From Flavobacteriaceae bacterium UBA6268 (lineage in GTDB: Bacteria; Bacteroidota; Bacteroidia; Flavobacteriales; Flavobacteriaceae): a DNA stretch of 57,675 nucleotides. The notes under the pieces were generated by a model, which saw only the letters and a program-made list of their open reading frames with translations, did no database searches and was not told the origin of the DNA. Location: the NCBI GenBank assembly GCA_002440705.1, contig DJVA01000083.1, positions 1 through 57,675 of the forward strand, given 5' to 3'. A program made the translations under genes and the position numbers. Shown here piece by piece: positions 1 through 8,111 of this stretch; positions within the stretch are counted from its first letter, which is position 1, and each line of letters opens with the position of its first letter.

Positions 1-683
1 TCAGCCAATAATTGGTCCCAGTTTTCGGTACCGGCCCAAAATGTGCGTTTCATTTCGGCCATGGCCTCGGGGTTGTAGCCGCACAACTGTTCGGCATAGG
101 CCTGGACGGCTTCATCCAATTCCTCGGTACTGTCGAATACTTGTGTGTAGAGTCCCTTACGCAGGGCCCATTCAGCAGGATAAAAAGTATTGGGATCCAT
201 GGCGATTTGTGACATGGCACTGGTCCCCAATTTGCGTTCCACAGCGGGACCCACCACAAAAGGACCAATGCCTACGTTGAGTTCGCTAAGCTTGATGGCT
301 GCATATTGGGTGGCCATGCAATAATCGGTGGCGGAGGCCAAGCCTACACCTCCACCCACAGTTTTGCCCTGAATGCGCCCAATGATGAACTTTGGGCACT
401 TGCGCATGGCATTGATGACGTTGGCAAAGCCACTGAAAAACACCTTCCCCGTTGCGGCGTTGTCGATATGTATCAATTCCTGGAAACTGGCACCCGCACA
501 AAAGGTACGATCGCCCCCACTTTTTAGGATAACGACTTTGGCTTCCTCGTTTTCACCGGCATGGTTGATGGCCTCCACCAATGAAGCCAACAAACTTCCG
601 GGCAAACTGTTGTGTTCGGGATGGAAAAACTCGATGGTCGCGATCCCGTCGTGGGTATGTTGTTTTACATAAGGTTGTTCCAT
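1..683 (-). CDS. Enoyl-CoA hydratase/isomerase family protein, PaaF-like (partial, C-terminus off the left edge)
   Basis: This crotonase-fold protein is cut after about 227 residues by the window edge. The start ATG at 683-681 lies 1 base after the paaZ stop codon, so the two are probably translated together as the last visible genes of the paa operon. Crotonase signatures are visible: a TFCAGASF oxyanion segment near residue 60 and GKTVGGGVGLA near residue 107. The second crotonase in this operon (6430-7209) fits PaaG well, so by elimination this one is the best candidate for the 2,3-dehydroadipyl-CoA hydratase step (PaaF). That assignment is inference, because crotonases with different substrates look alike. 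Certain as an enoyl-CoA hydratase family member; moderate for PaaF. Confidence 0.85.
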   Translation of the reverse strand, partial: MEQPYVKQHTHDGIATIEFFHPEHNSLPGSLLASLVEAINHAGENEEAKVVILKSGGDRTFCAGASFQELIHIDNAATGKVFFSGFANVINAMRKCPKFIIGRIQGKTVGGGVGLASATDYCMATQYAAIKLSELNVGIGPFVVGPAVERKLGTSAMSQIAMDPNTFYPAEWALRKGLYTQVFDSTEELDEAVQAYAEQLCGYNPEAMAEMKRTFWAGTENWDQLLA

Positions 684-684
684 G

Positions 685-3180
685 CTATAACAAATTGAAT
701 TGTTCGAAATGGTGGTTAAGGTGCTTGCGCTCCATGAGGTACCATTCAAATCGGTTGAGCGGTCCAAACACCACATTTTTGGTGGTCGCATCGGGGTGCT
801 CCTTGAAATACTGCAGATACGCCTCCCGGGCCTCCATCAGGTGTTCCTTGGCCGTTTGCAAATCGGGGTACTTGGCTTGGGTGATTTTGGATTTTTCGTT
901 CAAAGGGAATTCGTATTCCCTTGGCATCCTATCGTAGTTGTAGAGGGTGGCATGTACTTTCTCCAAAATCTTTTCGGGTGTTGCGATTTCAAAATCCTGA
1001 ATTTCCCCAGAGGCAATGCGGTAGGTGTATTCCAAATGCTCTACCATCAACTGTGGCGTAAGACTCCCCCATTGGGGCTTGGAGGTTTCCGTGAGTTTGT
1101 CCAAGCACTCCTGGATTTTCTCGGTCGTCATTTCCACCAGCGTGGTTTGTTTTTTCTGAACCATGGTCAGCACGGTTACCACGGCTACCAATTCGTCGTC
1201 AGCATCAAACACTTCCCCATACCACTTTACGATTCCTGCGGGAAGTTCGGTACCGCGTTGTTCGCGATCGATTTTCTGTTTGCAGGTAAGCCTAACATAG
1301 ATGGTATCGTTGTGGTAGATGGGACGTAAAAAACGGCACTCCTCCAGTCCGTAATTGGCGGCCACGGGGCCTTTATTGGGGTACACGAATAACCCAGCGG
1401 CAGCGGCCAAAATGAAGTAACCATGGGCCGTACGCTTTTCAAAAATGCTTCCATCCAACGAGGTGATGTCGGTATGGGCATAAAAATGATCCCAGGTGAG
1501 GTTGGCAAAATTGATAATATCGCTATCGGTGATGGTCCGTTTGTGGGTTTGCAGGGACATCCCCACTTCAATGTCTTCCCAATGGTACTGGAACGGATGC
1601 TTTTCGGTTTCCTTGTAAGCCCCTTTGGGCTGGTAAATGCCCGTAATCTCTGTTAGGGTTGTAGGCGTACCTTGTACGGCACAGCGTTGTAGGTAATGCT
1701 TGATTCCCCGTAAGCCTCCCATTTCCTCACCACCCCCGGCACGACCTGGCCCTCCATGAACTAAAGTTGGTAGTGGGGATCCGTGACCCGTACTTTGTTG
1801 GGCATTTTCGCGGTTGAGGATGAGGATACGCCCGTGGTGTGAGGCAGCGCCAAGGGTGTATTCCTTAGCAATGCGATTGTCGTTGGTAACAATGGAAGAG
1901 ACCAAGGAGCCTTTGCCCATTTGGGACAATTGGATGGCTTCCTCCAAGTTTTTATAAGGCATCAAAGTACTTACAGGCCCAAAGGCCTCGGTGATATGTG
2001 CCGTTTCATTTTTGAATGGTTGGTCTTCCCGAAGCAAAATGGGTTTTAGGAATGCGCCCTTTTTGGAATCGGCGCCCAATAAGGTAACCTCCTCCAGATT
2101 GCCATACACCATTTGGGCCGTTTGGGCTATTTTCTGGACTTGTTCCACAACGGATTGGCACTGTTCCTTGTCCACTAGGGCTCCCATCCGTACTTCCTTC
2201 AGACGAGGATCGCCAATGGCCACGCGATCCAATTCCTTGCCCAAGGCGATTTGCACGTCTTCCAAAAGGGATTCGGGAACGATGATGCGTCGGATGGCAG
2301 TACATTTCTGTCCGGCTTTGACGGTCATTTCTTTTTTGACTTCTTTGATGAAGAGGTCGAATTCGGGGGTGCCGGGTACGGCGTCTTCCCCCAAAATAGA
2401 GGCGTTTAAACTGTCGGCCTCCATGGTAAAGGGCACCGACTCCTGAACGATTTGCGGATGGTTGCGCAACAAACGTCCCGTGGATGCCGAACCTGTGAAA
2501 GTGACCACATCCTGCGATTGTACCGTGTCCAAAATGGTCTTGGCAGTACCACTTATAAGCTGTAAGGCACCTTCGGGGAGTATCTTAGAGTTTACAATTT
2601 CCTTGACCACGGCTTCGGTAAGGTAGGCCGTTTGGGGTGCTGGTAGTACCACCGCTGGCATACCCGCCATCCAGTTTACCGCACATTTTTCCAACATGCC
2701 CCATACCGGAAAGTTGTAGGCATTGATGTGTACGGCTACTCCTAGGCGCGGCACCATGATGTGATGGGCCATGAAACGCCCCCCACGGGAAAGGTCGATG
2801 GGGTCACCTTCTACATGGTAGTATTGATTGGGAAAAAATTTTCGCAGGGAGGCATTGGCAAAAAGGTTGCCAAATCCGCCTTCTATGTCGATCCAGCTGT
2901 CCAGTTTGGTAGCCCCGGTGCGGTAACTTAGCTCGTAGAAGGCTTCTTTCCTTTTGGTAAGGTACAGAGCCAGTTTCTTCAGTAGGAGACCACGCTCCTG
3001 AAAGGTCATTTTACGCAGGGCTTCACCTTTATTCCTACCATATTGCAACACGGACGGAATGTCCAATCCTTCGGTGGTAACGTTGGTGAAATGCTCTCCC
3101 GTAACCGAATCGAGGATGGGGACCCCTTCTCCAGTGCCCGAAACCCATTGTCCGTTGATGTAGTGCTGTACTTTGTTCAT
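685..3180 (-). CDS. paaZ: PaaZ: oxepin-CoA hydrolase / semialdehyde dehydrogenase with extra C-terminal DinB-like domain
   Basis: Bifunctional ring-cleavage enzyme of the phenylacetyl-CoA pathway. An N-terminal aldehyde dehydrogenase domain (about residues 1-520) oxidises the semialdehyde formed by ring opening. Its catalytic Cys293 lies in KAGQKCTA and the general base Glu254 in FTMEADS. A MaoC-type hot-dog domain (about 540-680, NLTWDHFYAHTD) hydrolyses oxepin-CoA. The protein continues for about 148 residues (684-831) past the usual PaaZ end. This extension resembles DUF1569/DinB proteins: KPQWGSLTPQLMVEHL near 702-717 and ERKHLNHHFEQF near the end, with His715, His820 and His823/824 as possible metal ligands. 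The ATG at 3180 is preferred because it lies 1 base after the paaJ stop and matches the usual PaaZ N-terminus. An in-frame start at 3201 would overlap paaJ. Confidence 0.95.
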   Translation of the reverse strand: MNKVQHYINGQWVSGTGEGVPILDSVTGEHFTNVTTEGLDIPSVLQYGRNKGEALRKMTFQERGLLLKKLALYLTKRKEAFYELSYRTGATKLDSWIDIEGGFGNLFANASLRKFFPNQYYHVEGDPIDLSRGGRFMAHHIMVPRLGVAVHINAYNFPVWGMLEKCAVNWMAGMPAVVLPAPQTAYLTEAVVKEIVNSKILPEGALQLISGTAKTILDTVQSQDVVTFTGSASTGRLLRNHPQIVQESVPFTMEADSLNASILGEDAVPGTPEFDLFIKEVKKEMTVKAGQKCTAIRRIIVPESLLEDVQIALGKELDRVAIGDPRLKEVRMGALVDKEQCQSVVEQVQKIAQTAQMVYGNLEEVTLLGADSKKGAFLKPILLREDQPFKNETAHITEAFGPVSTLMPYKNLEEAIQLSQMGKGSLVSSIVTNDNRIAKEYTLGAASHHGRILILNRENAQQSTGHGSPLPTLVHGGPGRAGGGEEMGGLRGIKHYLQRCAVQGTPTTLTEITGIYQPKGAYKETEKHPFQYHWEDIEVGMSLQTHKRTITDSDIINFANLTWDHFYAHTDITSLDGSIFEKRTAHGYFILAAAAGLFVYPNKGPVAANYGLEECRFLRPIYHNDTIYVRLTCKQKIDREQRGTELPAGIVKWYGEVFDADDELVAVVTVLTMVQKKQTTLVEMTTEKIQECLDKLTETSKPQWGSLTPQLMVEHLEYTYRIASGEIQDFEIATPEKILEKVHATLYNYDRMPREYEFPLNEKSKITQAKYPDLQTAKEHLMEAREAYLQYFKEHPDATTKNVVFGPLNRFEWYLMERKHLNHHFEQFNLL

Positions 3181-3181
3181 T

Positions 3182-4393
3182 TTATGAGGGTATGTTTTCA
3201 ATGATCATGGCATAGCCTTGTCCCACTCCCACGCACATGGTGACCAGGGCATATTGCTGATTGGTTTGTTTCAATTCCAGCGCTGCAGAATAGGCAATGC
3301 GCGTTCCGGTCATGCCCAAGGGATGTCCGATGGCAATGGCACCGCCGTTGGGGTTGATCCGAGGGTCATCATCTTTCAGCCCCCAAGCGCGGATGCAAGC
3401 CAGGGCTTGGGCTGCGAAAGCTTCATTCAACTCGATTAGGTTGATGTCCGATAGCTTCAGGCCTGCTTTTTCGAGAGCCTTTTCAGTTGCCTTAACCGGA
3501 CCGACACCCATGATGCGCGGTTCCACACCCACCACGGCTGAACTGATGATTTTGGCCATGGGAGTAAGGTCGTATTTTGCAACGGCCGCTTCGGAAGCAA
3601 TGAGGGTCGCAGCAGCACCATCGTTCAATCCCGAGCTATTGCCTGCCGTAACACTTCCGTCCTTTTTAAAGGCGGGACGCAGTTTGGCCAAGACTTCCTT
3701 GGTGGTCTGCGATTTAATAAATTCATCCTGTGAAAACAAAATGGGGTCTTTCTTTCGTTGTGGGATTTCAACCGTAACGATTTCTTCAGCTAGCCTACCC
3801 GATTGTTGGGCCTTGGCTGCTTTCATCTGGCTCCAACAGGCAAATGCATCTTGGTCTTCCCTAGAAATGCCATAGAGTTCCACAAGGTTTTCGGCGGTAT
3901 TGCCCATGCCATCGGTCCCGTACAGTTCCTGCATTTTGGGATTGACAAATCGCCATCCAAAACTGGAATCGTAGAGCTGGGCATCCGTTCCAAAGGCAGC
4001 TGAAGGTTTGGCCATCACATAGGGGCCGCGGGTCATGTTTTCCACCCCTCCTGCAATGAAGAGGTCGCCATCGCCTGTTTGAATGGCTCGATGGGCATGG
4101 ATGATGGCTGAGAGTCCGCTGCTGCACAGTCTGTTGACTGTTTCACCGGGCACGGTGAAAGGCAGTCCTGCCAGCAGCAGCGCCATACGTGCCACATTGC
4201 GGTTGTCTTCCCCTGCTTGGTTAGCACAACCCAAAATGACATCGCTGATAGCTTCTGGGGGGATGTTGGGATTTCGTTTCATGACTTCCGAAATGACCAT
4301 GGCGGCCAAATCGTCGGTACGGATCGTACTCAAACTTCCCTGATAACTTCCAATGGGGGTGCGTACCCCGTCTATGATGTAACTATTTTTCAT
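3182..4393 (-). CDS. paaJ: PaaJ: 3-oxoadipyl-CoA / 3-oxo-5,6-dehydrosuberyl-CoA thiolase
   Basis: Thiolase of 403 residues, the usual length for the PaaJ/PcaF family. In the phenylacetate pathway it acts twice, releasing acetyl-CoA from 3-oxo-5,6-dehydrosuberyl-CoA and then from 3-oxoadipyl-CoA to give succinyl-CoA. The nucleophile Cys90 is in VNRLCSSG, and the conserved NEAFAAQ, GHPLGMTG and TMCVGVGQG blocks near the C-terminus supply the His and second Cys. It starts 1 base after the paaI stop and ends 1 base before the preferred paaZ start. The thiolase family is certain; the PaaJ role rests on the operon. Confidence 0.93.
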   Translation of the reverse strand: MKNSYIIDGVRTPIGSYQGSLSTIRTDDLAAMVISEVMKRNPNIPPEAISDVILGCANQAGEDNRNVARMALLLAGLPFTVPGETVNRLCSSGLSAIIHAHRAIQTGDGDLFIAGGVENMTRGPYVMAKPSAAFGTDAQLYDSSFGWRFVNPKMQELYGTDGMGNTAENLVELYGISREDQDAFACWSQMKAAKAQQSGRLAEEIVTVEIPQRKKDPILFSQDEFIKSQTTKEVLAKLRPAFKKDGSVTAGNSSGLNDGAAATLIASEAAVAKYDLTPMAKIISSAVVGVEPRIMGVGPVKATEKALEKAGLKLSDINLIELNEAFAAQALACIRAWGLKDDDPRINPNGGAIAIGHPLGMTGTRIAYSAALELKQTNQQYALVTMCVGVGQGYAMIIENIPS

Positions 4394-4394
4394 C

Positions 4395-4802
4395 TTATTC
4401 TTCCCATTCTTTTTGGGTTCGGTATACCACTCCTTTGAAGAGGGCTACCAGCTCCTCCCCGCGTTTTACTTCAATGATATGGAACCCTAATTTGTTGTTT
4501 ACTTTATTGATGACTGCCTCGGCCACTAATTCATCACCCGCCTCAAGGGCTTCAATATGGTTGATGGATGTTTCGATGGAAACGGCATAACGTCCGTGGG
4601 TATTGGCCGTAAACCCGAAGGCTGTATCGGCCAAGGCATAGCTGATGCCCCCATGGGCTTTTCCCATACTATTGAGCATTTCTTTGCGAACCGTCATTCC
4701 TACTTTGCATCGGCCCACTTCACATTCCAAAATCTCGATGCCCATCCATTGGCTGAAGGAATCGAGGGAAAGCATTTTATAGGGTATTTTCGCACCGTCC
4801 AT
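4395..4802 (-). CDS. paaI: PaaI: hydroxyphenylacetyl-CoA thioesterase (hot-dog fold)
   Basis: Small hot-dog thioesterase of 135 residues. The signature GKAHGGISYALADTAF (about residues 49-64) holds the Gly-Gly turn and the Asp that position the thioester in PaaI-type enzymes. In this pathway PaaI rescues stalled or hydroxylated phenylacetyl-CoA by releasing CoA. The start ATG at 4802 overlaps the paaH stop codon in a TGATG arrangement, which favours it over an in-frame TTG one codon upstream. It is placed between paaH and paaJ as in many paa operons. Confidence 0.92.
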   Translation of the reverse strand: MDGAKIPYKMLSLDSFSQWMGIEILECEVGRCKVGMTVRKEMLNSMGKAHGGISYALADTAFGFTANTHGRYAVSIETSINHIEALEAGDELVAEAVINKVNNKLGFHIIEVKRGEELVALFKGVVYRTQKEWEE

Positions 4803-6001
4803 CAAAAAAAGGTCTTTTTATTTTGTAACATCGTTCGCAGTAGTGGGGAACAACGGTAACGGTCCTCCCGATACTGGTCGTAAAGTGCGTCCAAAGTTTG
4901 GACACACCACCCGATGCCTTTCTCATCGGCCCAGGCCAACAATCCCTTGGGGTAATTAACTCCCAAAGTCATGGCATTGTCGATATCCCGAGCAGAAGCA
5001 ATGCCCCAAAAGAGGGCGTCAGCGGCTTCGTTGATGAGCATGACCAAGATCCGTTCGAAAATCAATTTCTCCGTATTCACACCAGTTTGGGGTTGCATTT
5101 TATCCGCTCCATCGGCATAATCGTAATACCCTTTGCCAGTTTTCCTGCCCAACCAACCGGCTTCGCTCAAACGTTTCTGGGTGAAGGAGGGTTTGTACCT
5201 TGGGTCGTAATAAAAGGCCTTGAACACGGTTTCGGTGACGGTGTAGTTGACATCATTCCCAATGAAATCCATCAGTTCAAAAGGGCCCATCCGAAAACCT
5301 CCGTCGTTTTTCATGGACCAATCTATGGTGGCTACATCGGCAATGCCTTCTTCATAAATTCGCAGGGCTTCGCCGTAAAAGGGCCGAGCTACCCGATTGA
5401 CAATAAATCCTGGGGTATCCTTGGCAAGGGCCACTGTCTTACCCCAATTCTTAATGGTATTTGAAGCAAGCTCGGTTACTTCCGGGGAAGTTTGGATGGC
5501 AGGTATCACCTCCACCAATCGCATCAGCGGTGCAGGATTGAAGAAATGAATGCCTAAACAACGTTCCGGATTTTGCAGGGCAGAGGCAATGGATGCTATG
5601 GATAATGAAGAAGTATTGGACGCAAGAATGCAAGTGGGTCCCACCAAGGTTTCCAATTCCTTGAAGACTTTTTGCTTGACCTCCAAATTTTCTACAATGG
5701 CTTCAATGACCAATTGAGTCTCACCCAATTCGCCCAAGGAATGTACGTACTGGATGTTGGATTGTATTTGGTCTTTCTGGGATTCGTTCAGCTTCCCTTT
5801 TTCTACCAACCGACTTAAAATTCGATCCAATCCTGTTTCGGCCTGCAAAAGGGCATCGGGTTGGGCATCGTAGACCTTCACTTCGCATCCTGCTGTGGCG
5901 GCTACTTGCGCAATTCCACTGCCCATGGTTCCAGCACCGATAACTCCAACCTTTATCGGAGATTGTTGATTGTTGAGTTTTGATTGTTGATTTTGGGACA
6001 T
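4802..6001 (-). CDS. paaH: PaaH: 3-hydroxyadipyl-CoA dehydrogenase
   Basis: NAD-dependent 3-hydroxyacyl-CoA dehydrogenase of 399 residues that oxidises 3-hydroxyadipyl-CoA to 3-oxoadipyl-CoA. The Rossmann GxGxxG motif (GAGTMG) is at about residues 22-27. The catalytic block GIHFFNPAPLM is near 150-160, followed by the NTSS loop and C-terminal 3HCDH domains. The first 15 residues (SQNQQSKLNNQQSP) are low-complexity and encoded by a CAATCAA-like repeat not expected in this family. No better downstream start exists, since the next Met lies inside the NAD-binding motif. Overlaps paaI by 1 base and is preceded by the four-helix-bundle gene with a 1-base gap. Confidence 0.93.
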   Translation of the reverse strand: MSQNQQSKLNNQQSPIKVGVIGAGTMGSGIAQVAATAGCEVKVYDAQPDALLQAETGLDRILSRLVEKGKLNESQKDQIQSNIQYVHSLGELGETQLVIEAIVENLEVKQKVFKELETLVGPTCILASNTSSLSIASIASALQNPERCLGIHFFNPAPLMRLVEVIPAIQTSPEVTELASNTIKNWGKTVALAKDTPGFIVNRVARPFYGEALRIYEEGIADVATIDWSMKNDGGFRMGPFELMDFIGNDVNYTVTETVFKAFYYDPRYKPSFTQKRLSEAGWLGRKTGKGYYDYADGADKMQPQTGVNTEKLIFERILVMLINEAADALFWGIASARDIDNAMTLGVNYPKGLLAWADEKGIGWCVQTLDALYDQYREDRYRCSPLLRTMLQNKKTFF

Positions 6002-6002
6002 T

Positions 6003-6368
6003 TTAATCTTTTAATTTTACCGAAGCTGTTTTGATACTTACTACAAATATTGAAATAAGCTCATTATTTTCCAGTATTAGCTTTTCCAAGTTCCTTGAGT
6101 CTGAAATCAAATTGGCTCCTTTCAATATCTTCATATTTATGGAACATTCCCTTAATTCTTTGAGACAAATTTTTAATTTATGAATGAAATCCCTAGAAGA
6201 TTCTCCACTCCTTGCTTCCCCATAATTTAATGCTGACGAAGTTGCAGAACGAATTAATTGCTTGGATAAATGCTGAGATCCAAAAGAGGCATCAATACTT
6301 TTGCTGATCGATATGGAATCAATTGCAAATTGAATCAATCTATCTTCAAGTTGGGCTGCTTTCATCAT
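6003..6368 (-). CDS. Four-helix-bundle protein (23S rRNA intervening-sequence / S23 family)
   Basis: A 121-residue all-helical protein of the four-helix-bundle family first described from 23S rRNA intervening sequences. The diagnostic stretch is SKQLIRSATSSALNYGEARS followed by a DFIHKLKICLKELRE helix. The molecular function of the family is unknown, although many members form small oligomeric bundles. The gene sits inside the paa operon between paaG and paaH, where it has no known pathway role. It looks more AT-rich than its neighbours and is flanked by AATC-rich simple repeats, so a recent insertion is likely. Start at 6368 or one codon later at 6365 (MM). Confidence 0.88.
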   Translation of the reverse strand: MMKAAQLEDRLIQFAIDSISISKSIDASFGSQHLSKQLIRSATSSALNYGEARSGESSRDFIHKLKICLKELRECSINMKILKGANLISDSRNLEKLILENNELISIFVVSIKTASVKLKD

Positions 6369-6429
6369 CTGTTTGCATTACCTTTCAAATAAATCAAAAA
6401 TCTTAAATCGTTAATCCCCATATAACAAA

Positions 6430-7209
6430 TCATTTTCCTTTAAAATTTGGCTTTCGCTTTTCCACAAATGCGGCTACCCCCTCTGCATAATCAGCAGTTT
6501 GTGCAGCTTCAATTTGTAGTTGGCCTTCCATATGTAATTGATCCTTCAAAGTGTTCTCCATGGAATGGTTCAACAACCTCTTGGTCATGCCCAGGGCCTT
6601 AGTAGGCATCTGTGCTAAGGTTGTCGCTACCTTTTGAACTTCTTCCATAAAATCCTGAACGGGAAACACTTGGTAGACCATGCCCAATTTTTCAGCTTCC
6701 GCTGCTGTTACCTTATCTCCCATCATCATTAAGGCCGATGCTTTTTGAAACCCAATAAGCCGTGGAAGGAAAAAGGTTCCTCCGCTATCGGGTATGAGGC
6801 CTATTTTGCTGAATGCCTGAATGAAACTGGCCGTTTCTGAAGCCATAACGACATCGCAGGCTAGGGCAATATTGGCGCCTGCTCCGGCTGCCACACCATT
6901 CACGGCAGCCACAATGGGCTTTTCGATGGAACGGATGCGTTGAATGATAGGGTTGTAATGTTCTTCCAATATTTTTCGGAAACCTGGATTCAATTCGGGG
7001 GTGGTAACCTCCTTCAAATCCTGTCCAGCGCAGAAAGCTTTTCCATTACCTGTAATAACAATGGCCCGTACTGAGGGATTATTTTCTGCTTCGTCCAAAT
7101 GCTGCTGAAGCAATAGTGCCATTTCCCTGTTGAAGCTGTTGAACACGTCGGGGCGATTGAGGTGCAGCCACTGTAGGGATTGTTGTATTTTCGATTCAAT
7201 AGAAGCCAT
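6430..7209 (-). CDS. paaG: PaaG: 1,2-epoxyphenylacetyl-CoA isomerase
   Basis: Crotonase-family enzyme of 259 residues that converts ring-1,2-epoxyphenylacetyl-CoA to the oxepin form for cleavage by PaaZ. The motif KAFCAGQDL (about residues 57-65) and FSKIGLIPDSGGTFFLPR (about 133-150, with the acidic residue expected in PaaG) match this subgroup better than general hydratases. NGVAAGAGANIALACD supplies the second oxyanion segment. It is separated from the upstream VOC gene by 3 bases and from the downstream four-helix gene by about 60 bases of AT-rich sequence. Confidence 0.9.
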   Translation of the reverse strand: MASIESKIQQSLQWLHLNRPDVFNSFNREMALLLQQHLDEAENNPSVRAIVITGNGKAFCAGQDLKEVTTPELNPGFRKILEEHYNPIIQRIRSIEKPIVAAVNGVAAGAGANIALACDVVMASETASFIQAFSKIGLIPDSGGTFFLPRLIGFQKASALMMMGDKVTAAEAEKLGMVYQVFPVQDFMEEVQKVATTLAQMPTKALGMTKRLLNHSMENTLKDQLHMEGQLQIEAAQTADYAEGVAAFVEKRKPNFKGK

Positions 7210-7212
7210 TGC

Positions 7213-7575
7213 TTATGGTAATTTGAAATGAGGATTGTAAATGATTCCAATGATATTGCCCCAAGGATCCTTCACGCCAGCTACCATAATTTCGTCACCC
7301 ACATTATTGGGAGCTTCATAGACGCTTGCCCCAAGGTCCAGCAGACGGTCGAAGGTTTGTTGAATGTCCTTCACCCCCCAGTAGGAGTAGCTGTTGTCTC
7401 CATAGGTAATGGAGCCCTCTATGGGCAATAAACCCAGTTCATATCCCTTAACGTTGAATCCAACATAAAAAGGTTCGTCAAAGTACGGCTTTGTTTCAAA
7501 AGCTTTGGTATACCACGCTTTGGCTTCTTGCAGGTCGTTAACCCGATAAATGGTAGTTCGTAGTCCTAGCATCAT
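7213..7575 (-). CDS. VOC-family (glyoxalase/bleomycin-resistance-like) protein
   Basis: A 120-residue single-domain protein of the vicinal oxygen chelate superfamily. It opens with GLRTTIYRVNDLQEAKAWYT and closes with VKDPWGNIIGIIYNP, the usual ends of the two beta-alpha-beta-beta-beta modules. Such proteins usually act as dimers and bind a metal or small ligand. The preferred ATG (7575) overlaps the paaD stop codon as ATGA. VOC proteins are not part of the core phenylacetate pathway, so this one may be an accessory isomerase or detoxifying enzyme. Substrate unknown. Confidence 0.82.
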   Translation of the reverse strand: MMLGLRTTIYRVNDLQEAKAWYTKAFETKPYFDEPFYVGFNVKGYELGLLPIEGSITYGDNSYSYWGVKDIQQTFDRLLDLGASVYEAPNNVGDEIMVAGVKDPWGNIIGIIYNPHFKLP

Positions 7576-8075
7576 TTTAAACATTTAAAGTAATCGAAGG
7601 GTTCTTGGCAATTATCACATTGAAAGAGCGCCTTGCAGGCTGTAGCGCCAAACTGACTTACCAAGTGGGTGTTGGTACTGCCACACTGCGGACACTTTAC
7701 CAATTTTTGATTTCCCAACAACGCTTCTTTGTCGGCCAAAGGTTCAAGGGGTGGTGCAATGCCATAGGCCTCCATTTTTTGCTTTCCCTTTTCCGACATC
7801 CAATCGGTGGTCCATGCAGGAGCTAGGACCAAATCCACCCGAGCCTTTTTTCCCTTCTGGGCAAAGGCTGCTTTGATATCGGAGGCCATCATGTCTGTAG
7901 CTGGGCATCCTGAATAGGTTGGTGACAACTTTATCTGTACCATACCTTCCACTTCAACAGCTTCGCGTATGACGCCCAAATCCAATACAGATAGAACTGG
8001 AATCTCAGGATCGGCCACCGATTCTAGGATAGAAACTAAGTGTTCTTGAATGTTTGGTTTTTCAGTTGTTGTCAT
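7572..8075 (-). CDS. paaD: PaaD: phenylacetyl-CoA epoxidase assembly protein
   Basis: A 167-residue MIP18/DUF59-type protein with a C-terminal zinc ribbon. The N-terminal part has DPEIPVLSVLDLG and the SPTYSGCPA segment with the conserved Cys. The C-terminal part has CPQCGSTNTHL followed by a second Cys pair (CDNC). PaaD is thought to help mature iron centres of the PaaABCE epoxidase. It lies between paaC and the VOC gene, in the position expected from other paa operons. Confidence 0.94.
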   Translation of the reverse strand: MTTTEKPNIQEHLVSILESVADPEIPVLSVLDLGVIREAVEVEGMVQIKLSPTYSGCPATDMMASDIKAAFAQKGKKARVDLVLAPAWTTDWMSEKGKQKMEAYGIAPPLEPLADKEALLGNQKLVKCPQCGSTNTHLVSQFGATACKALFQCDNCQEPFDYFKCLK

Positions 8076-8111
8076 AAATTGATCCCTGAACTCAATCGAG
8101 GTATTATTTGT

